The notes under the pieces were generated by a model that ran no database searches, was not told the origin of the DNA, and saw only the letters and a list, made by a program, of their open reading frames with translations. Shown here in pieces: positions 5,725 through 11,581 of a DNA stretch of 18,652 bases. Source of the stretch: JAPXSY01 sp034003585 (GTDB lineage Bacteria > Verrucomicrobiota > Kiritimatiellia > RFP12 > UBA1067); contig JAVEYH010000067.1 of NCBI GenBank assembly GCA_034003585.1, forward strand, positions 1 to 18,652, given 5' to 3'. Position numbers and translations under genes: made by a program. Positions within the stretch are counted from its first letter, which is position 1; every line of letters starts with the position of its first letter.

Positions 5725-7845
5725 ATGAAGGATACGACCTCGGTCTCCGTCCAGGTGGGCGGAGCCACGATGACCATTGAGACCGGGCTGCTCGCTCGTC
5801 AGGCCGCCGGCGCCACCGTCTGCCGCCTGGGCGATTCCCTGATGTTCTCCGCGGTGACCTGTACCGACAAGCCGCGTGAAGGGATCGATTTCTTCCCGCT
5901 GCAGGTCGAGTACCGCGAGAAGTATTACGCGGCCGGCCGTTTCCCCGGCGGGTTCTTCAAACGCGAGGCGCGGCCGAGCGAGAAGGAGATCCTCACGGCG
6001 CGCATCACCGACCGCCCCATCCGGCCGCTCTTCCCGGAAGGGTACCGGAACGACGTGCAGATCAACAACATGGTGCTCTCGGCGGATACCGAGAATGACA
6101 CCGATGTCCTGTCGGTCAACGCCTCCTCCGCCGCCCTCCACCTCTCCGAAATCCCCTTCATGGGGCCGATCGGGTGCGTGCGTGTGGGACGCGTCAACGG
6201 CGAATTCATCATTAACCCCACGCATTCCCAGCGCAAAGAGAGCGACCTCGACCTGATCTACGCGGGCACGCGCGAACGGTTCCTGATGATGGAAGGCGGC
6301 GCCGCCGAGATCACCGAAGAGGATTTTCTCGCCGCCATGAAGGCCGGCCATGCGGAGGTCGTCAAAATCATTGACGCCCAGCACGAGCTGCGCCGCTTGC
6401 TCGGCAAGCCGGAGAAGAAAATCGAAGAGCTCGCGCCCGATTCCGGAAAGATGGCGTTCCTCTATGCCGAGGGCGAGGCCGCCCTGCGCAAGGCCCTGCT
6501 CATCGGCGACAAGCTGGAACGCCAGAACGCGGTCCGGGCCATCAAGGAAGACTTGCAGGCCAAGACCCTCGCGAAGTGGCCGGAGGAGGTCACCGCCGCC
6601 TCCTTCGTGACGCTCTTCGACACCCTGGAGATCGACCTGGTCCGGAAAAACATCCTGCAGGACGGCAAACGCATCGACGGCCGCGCCGAGGATGAGATCC
6701 GCAAACTGTACGCGCAGGTCGGCGTCATGCCCCGGGCCCACGGCTCGGCGGTTTTCGAGCGCGGCGAGACTTCGGCCCTCGGGTCGGTGACCCTCGGCAC
6801 CAAGAAGGACGCGCAGGATCTGGACGCCATCACCGGCGGCGAAACCAGCAAGCCCTTCATGCTGCACTACAACTTCCCGCCCTATTGCGTCGGCGAGGTC
6901 GGCCGCCTCGGCAGCACCGGCCGCCGCGAAATCGGCCACGGCGCCCTGGCCGAACGCTCGCTCGCGCGGGTCATGCCGCAGGATTACCCCTACAGCGTCC
7001 GCGTGGTTTCGGACATCATGGGGTCGAACGGCTCCTCCTCCATGGCCTCCATCTGCGTCGGCGCGCTGGCCATGATGGATGCCGGCATCCCGATCAAGGC
7101 GCCGGTCGCCGGCGTCTCGGTGGGGCTCTTCACCAATGCGGACGAGAGCCAGAAGGTGCTGGTCACCGACATCCTCGGTTCCGAGGACCATTGCGGCGAC
7201 ATGGACTTCAAGGTGGCCGGCACCCGCAAGGGCATCACCGGCTTCCAAGTCGACCTGAAACTGCGCGGACTCACCTGGGACGTGGTGGAAGCCGCCCTCG
7301 CGCGCGCCAAACAGGGCCGGCTCCAGATCCTCGACTTCATGCAAACGGTGATGCCCGAACCGCGCGCGGAACTTTCCGCCCACGCGCCGCGCATCACCGT
7401 CATGATGATCCCCGTGGACAAGATCGGCGCGCTCATCGGCCCCGGCGGCTCGAACATCCGCCGCGTGTGCGAGATCTCCGGCGCGCAGATCGACATCCAG
7501 GACGACGGATCGGTCAGCATCTTCGCCACCAACGCCGAGTCGCTGGCCATCGCGCAGAATGAGGTCTCGGCGCTCACCGCCGAAGCCGAAGAGGGCAAGC
7601 TGTACGAAGGCACCGTCACCGGCATCAAGGAGTTCGGCTGCTTCGTCGAGATCATGCCCGGCAAGGACGGCCTCTGCCACATCAGCGAACTCGCCGACCG
7701 CCGTATCGGCTGCGTCGAGGACGTCTGCAAGGTGGGCGACAAGATGACGGTCAAGTGCATCGGCGTGGATGACCGCGGCCGCATCAAACTCAGCCGCCGC
7801 GAGGCCATGCGCGATCTCGACGCGCAGAAGCGGCAGAACGGCTGA
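5725..7845 (+). CDS. pnp: Polyribonucleotide nucleotidyltransferase (PNPase)
   Basis: A complete PNPase of 706 residues with normal domain order: first RNase PH domain (GGFFKREARPSEKEI and RITDRPIRPLFPEGY), an alpha-helical linker, then the second, catalytic RNase PH domain. The latter shows the phosphate-binding serine cluster MGSNGSSSMASICVGAL and the acidic metal site EDHCGDMDFKVAGT. A KH domain with a GPGG loop follows at about 572, then an S1 domain from about residue 623 (LYEGTVTGIKEFGCFVEI). It degrades RNA 3'-to-5' by phosphorolysis, usually as a trimer in the degradosome. The ATG has AAAGG about 9 nt upstream. It follows rpsO by 159 nt containing hairpins and ends at a clear terminator. 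Confidence 0.98.
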   Translation: MKDTTSVSVQVGGATMTIETGLLARQAAGATVCRLGDSLMFSAVTCTDKPREGIDFFPLQVEYREKYYAAGRFPGGFFKREARPSEKEILTARITDRPIRPLFPEGYRNDVQINNMVLSADTENDTDVLSVNASSAALHLSEIPFMGPIGCVRVGRVNGEFIINPTHSQRKESDLDLIYAGTRERFLMMEGGAAEITEEDFLAAMKAGHAEVVKIIDAQHELRRLLGKPEKKIEELAPDSGKMAFLYAEGEAALRKALLIGDKLERQNAVRAIKEDLQAKTLAKWPEEVTAASFVTLFDTLEIDLVRKNILQDGKRIDGRAEDEIRKLYAQVGVMPRAHGSAVFERGETSALGSVTLGTKKDAQDLDAITGGETSKPFMLHYNFPPYCVGEVGRLGSTGRREIGHGALAERSLARVMPQDYPYSVRVVSDIMGSNGSSSMASICVGALAMMDAGIPIKAPVAGVSVGLFTNADESQKVLVTDILGSEDHCGDMDFKVAGTRKGITGFQVDLKLRGLTWDVVEAALARAKQGRLQILDFMQTVMPEPRAELSAHAPRITVMMIPVDKIGALIGPGGSNIRRVCEISGAQIDIQDDGSVSIFATNAESLAIAQNEVSALTAEAEEGKLYEGTVTGIKEFGCFVEIMPGKDGLCHISELADRRIGCVEDVCKVGDKMTVKCIGVDDRGRIKLSRREAMRDLDAQKRQNG

Positions 7846-7867
7846 CCGTTGCCCTCAACGCAACCGC

Positions 7868-7898
7868 AAAGCCCGCGACCCCCGGTCGCGGGCTTTTT
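7868..7898 (+). terminator. Intrinsic terminator of rpsO-pnp
   Basis: AAAGCCCGCGACC pairs perfectly with GGTCGCGGGCTTT around a CCC loop, followed by a run of five T. It starts 22 nt after the pnp stop. It marks the end of the housekeeping operon and the left boundary of the accessory island. Confidence 0.95.
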
Positions 7899-7982
7899 GT
7901 TTGAAAAATCAGAAATATAATTATGCACTATTTATATACTGCAATATTGATATGTTTTGAGCAGTAGTGTTATTGTGCCTGT

Positions 7983-8135
7983 ATGGCTCAAGAACTCAGA
8001 TCGATCAAACAGTTGTGCACGGTGCGGATGGGATACTCTTTCCGCCAGAAGCCGGACTTCATCGCCGATGATAGCACGCTGGTCATTCAACCCGAGGATA
8101 TCACATCAGATGGGGTTTTGATCATCGACCTGCCG
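7983..8135 (+). pseudogene. Type I restriction-modification specificity subunit (HsdS), N-terminal fragment
   Basis: About 50 codons starting MAQELRSIKQLCTVRMGYSF are readable. The pattern of IKxLCTVRMGYSFR followed by STLVIQPEDIT is typical of the start of an HsdS target-recognition domain, in which the family shows GY-FR then VIQ-DI. After IIDLP the frame loses all resemblance to a protein and becomes Arg/Gln-rich. At that point a different frame picks up the end of HsdM. HsdS is normally 350-450 residues, so this is a remnant. No ribosome site precedes the ATG. The 80 bp upstream are AT-rich, unlike the flanks. Confidence 0.6.
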
Positions 8136-8328
8136 TGTCGTCCAGCCGGAAGAGATCGCGGAAAACGGCTACAACCTCAAGATCACCCGCTACGTCGACA
8201 CCTTCGAAGAGGAAGCGGAGATCGACATCGCCGCCAACCTGAAGGAACTTGAAAAGGTTGATGCCGAGTTGATGGAGCTAGAAGCGCAGATGAAAAAGCA
8301 CCTGAAGGCACTGGGGATCGTTAAATAG
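8134..8328 (+). pseudogene. Type I DNA methyltransferase (HsdM), C-terminal fragment
   Basis: In the +1 frame relative to the HsdS fragment the sequence reads VVQPEEIAENGYNLKITRYV, then DTFEEEAEIDIAANLKELEK, and ends ELEAQMKKHLKALGIVK before a TAG. This is the characteristic HsdM tail: the NGYNL-ITRYVDTFEEEEEID motif followed by a terminal coiled coil that contacts HsdS. The catalytic methyltransferase core (DPPY-type NPPF/Y motif) is absent, and a TGA closes this frame at 8119, so only about 60 residues survive. Together with the preceding HsdS fragment it indicates a deletion or rearrangement that fused two genes out of frame. It lies 10 nt before rhuM-fic, a gene type often found inside hsd operons. 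Confidence 0.75.
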
Positions 8329-8338
8329 GGAGAACGAA

Positions 8339-9304
8339 ATGTCGGAACTGGTTTTATATACGAGCCCAGATGGAACCGTTCGACTGGACGTCCAGTTCGA
8401 GCAGGAGACGATTTGGCTGTCGTTGAACCAGTTGGCAGATTTGTTTGAACGCGACAAGTCCGTCATTTCCCGCCATTTGCGGAACATTTACCAGGAAGGT
8501 GAATTGGGTCGTCAGGCAACCGTTGCAAAAAATGCAACAGTTCAGAACGAGGCCGGACGTTCGGTCGTGCGCGACATCGAATACTACAACCTCGACGCCG
8601 TCATCTCTGTTGGCTACCGGGTCAACTCCCGTCGCGGCACCGAGTTCCGCATTTGGGCCACCAATGTGCTCCGGCAACACCTCGTCCAGGGATACACCGC
8701 CAACGAGAAACGGCTCAAGGCCCTCAAGCAGACGATCAAACTTGCCGCCGACATTTCCGCCCGCAAGACGCTCACGGGCGACGAAGCCTCGCTCCTGCTC
8801 CAGACCGTGTCGGAATATGCCGCCGCGCTCGACCTGCTGGACGACTACGATCATCAGCGCGTCACGATCGGCAAGACGTCCCGCCGTCAGGCCAAGCCCG
8901 TCACCTACGCCGAGGTGATGGATCTGATCGCCGGCATGCGTCAGAAATTCGGGGCATCTGAGGTCTTCGGCAAGGAAAAGGATCAAAGTCTGCACAGTTC
9001 GCTCAACGCTGTGCTGCAGAGCTTCGACGGGAAAGACGTTTACCCGTCAGTCGAAGAGAAAGCGGCCCACCTGCTCTACTTCCTCGTCAAGAACCACAGC
9101 TTCGTGGACGGCAACAAGCGGATCGCCGCCGCCGTCTTCCTGCGCTTCGCCGACAAAAACGGCCTGCTCCGCGACCGCGAAGGTGGCAAGCGCATCGCCG
9201 ACAACGCCCTTGTCGCCATGACCCTCATGATCGCCGAAAGCCGCCCGCAAGAGAAATCGGTCATCACCGCCATGCTCACCAATCTGATCGGGGGAACAAG
9301 GTAA
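8339..9304 (+). CDS. RhuM family protein with C-terminal Fic/Doc domain
   Basis: A 321-residue protein with GGGAG 8 nt before its ATG. The first ~110 residues are a RhuM-type DNA-binding region (TIWLSLNQLADLFERDKSVI, then SRHLRNIYQEGEL and an EYYNLDAVISVGYRVNS segment). The C-terminal half is Fic/Doc-like and has the catalytic motif H253-S-F-V-D-G-N-K-R261. Fic enzymes transfer AMP or other phosphate groups to proteins, and Doc phosphorylates EF-Tu. The substrate here is unknown. RhuM-Fic genes commonly sit between hsdM and hsdS in type I restriction operons, and here the gene directly follows an HsdM tail. No separate antitoxin with an S/TxxxEG inhibitory motif was found beside it. The protein appears intact. 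The first 250 bp are less GC-rich than the rest. Confidence 0.85.
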   Translation: MSELVLYTSPDGTVRLDVQFEQETIWLSLNQLADLFERDKSVISRHLRNIYQEGELGRQATVAKNATVQNEAGRSVVRDIEYYNLDAVISVGYRVNSRRGTEFRIWATNVLRQHLVQGYTANEKRLKALKQTIKLAADISARKTLTGDEASLLLQTVSEYAAALDLLDDYDHQRVTIGKTSRRQAKPVTYAEVMDLIAGMRQKFGASEVFGKEKDQSLHSSLNAVLQSFDGKDVYPSVEEKAAHLLYFLVKNHSFVDGNKRIAAAVFLRFADKNGLLRDREGGKRIADNALVAMTLMIAESRPQEKSVITAMLTNLIGGTR

Positions 9305-9307
9305 CCC

Positions 9308-10348
9308 ATGCCGTCCACCCCCTACAATCCCGCCATTCACCACCGGCATTCGATCCGCCTGAAAGGGCACGATTACGCCGGTGGCGGGGTGTATTTTGTG
9401 ACGATCTGCGCGCATCGTAACGCGGGAAACATTTTCGCGCCCCCGGCGGTCAAGGCGATGGTCGCGCGGGAATGGGAATCGGCCGTGGCGGGTGTGTCGG
9501 CGGGCGTCGTGTCCGCCGTAGGGGCGGGCCTTGTGTCCGCCCTGGGCAGATACGAGGCCTGCCCGTACGTGATCATGCCGGATCATTTCCATGCGTTGAT
9601 CCGGATGCCACGCCGGGCAGATGTAGGGGCGGGCCTTGTGTCCGCCCCTACGTTGGGCGATGTGATTTGCGCATTCAAATCGCGGGTCGTGCACGAATAC
9701 ATCGCGGGGGTGAAGGCCGCCCAATGGCCACGTTTCCCCGGTGACCTCTGGCACCGCAATTACTACGAGATGATCGTACGCGATGCGGAGGCCGAAGCGA
9801 ACATCCGCAGGTACATCCGCCTGAACCCGTGGCGGTGCGTGACGGAGTTCGGCAACGGCCTGCGCGGCATGGGCAACCCGACGTTGTGGAACGCGGAGAA
9901 ACTCGGCGTGCTGTGCAGCCGCAACGCGCCCCGGCCACCGGATATCCCCGAAGCCGAGGTCTATTTCAGCGGCTTCCATTCGCCCATGGAACGCGAAATC
10001 CTCGACCGGCTGCTGGCCGAACGACGGCCGGTGATCTGGTGCCCGGCGTGGGGCGTCGGGGCGGACACGAGGCCCGCCCATACGCCCGCAGCCGTCACGG
10101 CGCTGGAAGAGAACCGCATGCTGATTCTGGAAATGACGGAACACGACGGCAACCTCGCCTCGGCAGAGGCCCGCAACCGCTTTGTCCTGGAGCAGGCGGA
10201 TAAACTCTGGCTCCCCTATGTCGCGCCCGACGGAATGATCGACCGGCTGGTCAAGGGAATGCGGGTGCAGGACAAGATGCTCAACCACGGGAGCTCCTTC
10301 CGCTCAACAACCTTAATCCGACAAGAAATCACCCGGAGATCCTCATGA
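9308..10348 (+). CDS. REP-associated tyrosine transposase (RAYT, Y1/IS200-like) with C-terminal DprA/SLOG-like domain
   Basis: A 346-residue protein. Residues 1-185 are a Y1/HUH transposase: N-terminal IRLKGHDYAGGGVYFVTICA, the metal motif H93-F-H95 in MPDHFHALI, and a catalytic tyrosine in NYYEMIVRD (Y152 or Y153) followed by IRRYIRLNPWR. RAYTs usually end near here. This one continues with about 150 residues containing LGVLCSRNAP (199-208), SGFHSPMERE (221-230) and PVIWCPAWGV (241-250). Near the end come RNRFVLEQADKLWLPYVAP and DGMIDRLV. This pattern (signature Ser-Gly loop, then Arg-Asn, then asp/lys-x-Leu) resembles DprA/SLOG Rossmann domains. REP-like palindromes in the gene encode VGAGLVSAxG insertions at 71-87 and 106-115 and VGADTRPA at 250-257. 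It begins 3 nt after rhuM-fic, and its stop overlaps the ruvC start. Confidence 0.85.
   Translation: MPSTPYNPAIHHRHSIRLKGHDYAGGGVYFVTICAHRNAGNIFAPPAVKAMVAREWESAVAGVSAGVVSAVGAGLVSALGRYEACPYVIMPDHFHALIRMPRRADVGAGLVSAPTLGDVICAFKSRVVHEYIAGVKAAQWPRFPGDLWHRNYYEMIVRDAEAEANIRRYIRLNPWRCVTEFGNGLRGMGNPTLWNAEKLGVLCSRNAPRPPDIPEAEVYFSGFHSPMEREILDRLLAERRPVIWCPAWGVGADTRPAHTPAAVTALEENRMLILEMTEHDGNLASAEARNRFVLEQADKLWLPYVAPDGMIDRLVKGMRVQDKMLNHGSSFRSTTLIRQEITRRSS
9499..9517 (+). repeat. Degenerate REP copy 1 inside the RAYT gene
   Basis: GGCGGGCGTCGTGTCCGCC differs at two positions from the core GGCGGGCCTTGTGTCCGCC of the next copy, which it directly abuts. It lacks the GTAG head. Confidence 0.5.
9518..9542 (+). 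repeat. REP copy 2 inside the RAYT gene, forward orientation
   Basis: Head GTAGG followed by the core GGCGGGCCTTGTGTCCGCC. The GGGCGG and CCGCCC arms can form a stem around the CCTTGTGT loop. It is translated as VGAGLVSA. Confidence 0.75.
9544..9568 (-). repeat. REP copy 3 inside the RAYT gene, inverted and diverged
   Basis: On the minus strand it reads GTACGGGCAGG, CCTCGTAT, CTGCCC. This matches copy 2 in layout with compensated changes in both arms (C/G pairs to A/T pairs), so the stem is preserved. With copy 2 it makes a head-out inverted pair like a BIME. Confidence 0.65.
9623..9651 (+). repeat. REP copy 4 inside the RAYT gene, perfect palindrome
   Basis: GTAGGGGCGG (9623-9632) pairs perfectly with CCGCCCCTAC (9642-9651) around the nine-base loop GCCTTGTGT. 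It is translated as VGAGLVSAPT, between the HUH motif and the catalytic tyrosine. Confidence 0.85.
10059..10083 (-). repeat. REP copy 5 inside the RAYT gene, inverted, in the SLOG-like part
   Basis: On the minus strand it reads GTATGGGCGGG, CCTCGTGT, CCGCCC, differing from copy 2 at two positions. It is translated in the RAYT frame as GADTRPAHT, interrupting the C-terminal domain. Confidence 0.8.
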
Positions 10349-10869
10349 TCCCTCGCCCTCCATCCTCCCCCATCCGCGTACTCGGCATCGACACTTCGCT
10401 GCGCTCGACCGGCGTGGGCATCCTGGACGCGCAGGGGTCGCGTCTGGTGCCGGTCTATTACGGGACGGTGAAAAATCCGGCCGGGCGGCCGCTGTCCGCC
10501 TGCCTGCTGCGCCTGCAGGATGAGATCGACGCCCTGATCCGGGAACACGAACCGCAGGCCGTGGCCATCGAGGGGATCTTCCACGCCAAGAACGTGAAGA
10601 CGATGCTGATCCTCTCGCACGCGCGCGGCGCCATCATCGCCCAGTGCGCGCGCCGCGGCATCCCCGTCTATGAGTACGCGCCGCGCCGCGTCAAGATGGC
10701 GGTTTCCGGCAACGGCGCGGCCCAGAAGGAGCAGGTCCAGAAAATGGTGAAGACGCTGCTGCACCTGGACGGGGAGCCGCAGAACGACGCGGCCGACGCG
10801 CTGGCGCTGGCCATCACCCATCTGCACAGCCGCTCCGCGCTCCAGGCCCTCTCGTCCGAGCCGGTGTGA
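10345..10869 (+). CDS. ruvC: Crossover junction endodeoxyribonuclease RuvC
   Basis: A 174-residue RuvC, the normal family length. The four acidic catalytic positions are visible: D16 in LGIDTSLRSTG, E76 in AIEGIF, and D148 and D151 in NDAADALA. The segment FHAKNVKTMLILSHARG is the usual helix after the second acidic residue. RuvC cleaves Holliday junctions as a dimer with RuvAB, but ruvA and ruvB are not in this window. The ATG overlaps the RAYT stop (ATGA at 10345-10348) with CGGAG about 6 nt upstream. Translation is therefore probably coupled to the accessory island. Its last 56 bp overlap the 3' end of the AlkD-like gene on the other strand. Confidence 0.96.
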   Translation: MIPRPPSSPIRVLGIDTSLRSTGVGILDAQGSRLVPVYYGTVKNPAGRPLSACLLRLQDEIDALIREHEPQAVAIEGIFHAKNVKTMLILSHARGAIIAQCARRGIPVYEYAPRRVKMAVSGNGAAQKEQVQKMVKTLLHLDGEPQNDAADALALAITHLHSRSALQALSSEPV

Positions 10870-11575
10870 GCGGGCGGCGCGCGCGGTGTTCCAGGGCGTA
10901 CCGCAGCATTGTCCGCGGCATGACGCCGCGGTGCCGCGCGAGAAAACGGTCCAGCGCGCGCGGGTCGCGCTTGTCCACCTCGCGCAGCATCCACCCCGCC
11001 GCCTTGTGGAGCAGATCTTCCCGGTCCCCGAGCAGCGCTTCGGCAATGCGCAGCGTCTCGTCAAACCGGCCCCGGCGGATGAAGGCGTGCGTGGCCACGA
11101 TCGCGATACGGCGCTCCCACATCTGCGGCGAGCGCGCCAGCGCATCCAGCGACGCGGTGTCGCGGCCCCACAGCCACGCCCCCACGATGGGCGCGGCCGA
11201 GACATCCACCAGATCCCAGTTGTTGATGTGGCGGGTGTTCGCCAGATAGAAATCCGCCACCCGCCGCCGGCATGCCGCGTCCCCTGCTTCGAAGCGCCGG
11301 ATCAGCAGCAGCAGCGCCAGCATGCGGACCTCATGGACCGGATCACGCAACAGCCGCAGGATGCGCGCGAGGGACGGTTCGCCCGCCGCGCGCGCCACGG
11401 CGCGCAACGCCGGCACGCGTACGCCGGCGAACATATCGTTCTCCGCATACGCGCCCGGTCCGGTCTTGAAAAAAAACCGCACCCGCCGCGCGTAGGCCGG
11501 ATCCGCGAGGCGCAGGACCCGCCCGCGCAAATCCCCGCTTCCGCTGTCCGCCGTCTCTCGCCCCGTTCCCCTCAT
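10814..11575 (-). CDS. AlkD-like DNA alkylation repair (HEAT-repeat DNA glycosylase) protein
   Basis: A 253-residue all-helical protein rich in HEAT-type repeats. Family signatures are FFKTGPGAYAENDMFAGVRV (35-54), INNWDLVD (117-124) and KAAGWMLREVDKRD (191-204). In Bacillus AlkD the residues W109, D113 and W187 line the lesion site. Here W120, D124 and W195 match them in spacing and context, so the active site looks intact. AlkD excises alkylated purines (3-methyladenine, 7-methylguanine) without flipping the base. The start codon follows AGGAGG with almost no spacer, so a slightly later start (for example a TTG near codon 16) is possible. It is the last gene of a dus - kinase - alkD-like operon, 6 nt after the kinase stop. 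Its Arg-rich tail overlaps ruvC. Confidence 0.85.
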   Translation of the reverse strand: MRGTGRETADSGSGDLRGRVLRLADPAYARRVRFFFKTGPGAYAENDMFAGVRVPALRAVARAAGEPSLARILRLLRDPVHEVRMLALLLLIRRFEAGDAACRRRVADFYLANTRHINNWDLVDVSAAPIVGAWLWGRDTASLDALARSPQMWERRIAIVATHAFIRRGRFDETLRIAEALLGDREDLLHKAAGWMLREVDKRDPRALDRFLARHRGVMPRTMLRYALEHRARRPLTPARTRGPGARSGCADG

Positions 11576-11581
11576 CCCTCC

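Noticed and set aside
5215..7680. An 821-residue open frame on the minus strand over rpsO and pnp
   Set aside because: It is the antisense of two certain genes. Its composition (His/Asp/Gly/Ala-rich with no hydrophobic core pattern) is that of a GC-rich shadow frame.
7983..8252. A complete small gene of 89 residues
   Set aside because: Only the first ~50 residues look like a protein. The rest is the wrong frame of an HsdM tail, so it is treated as a remnant.
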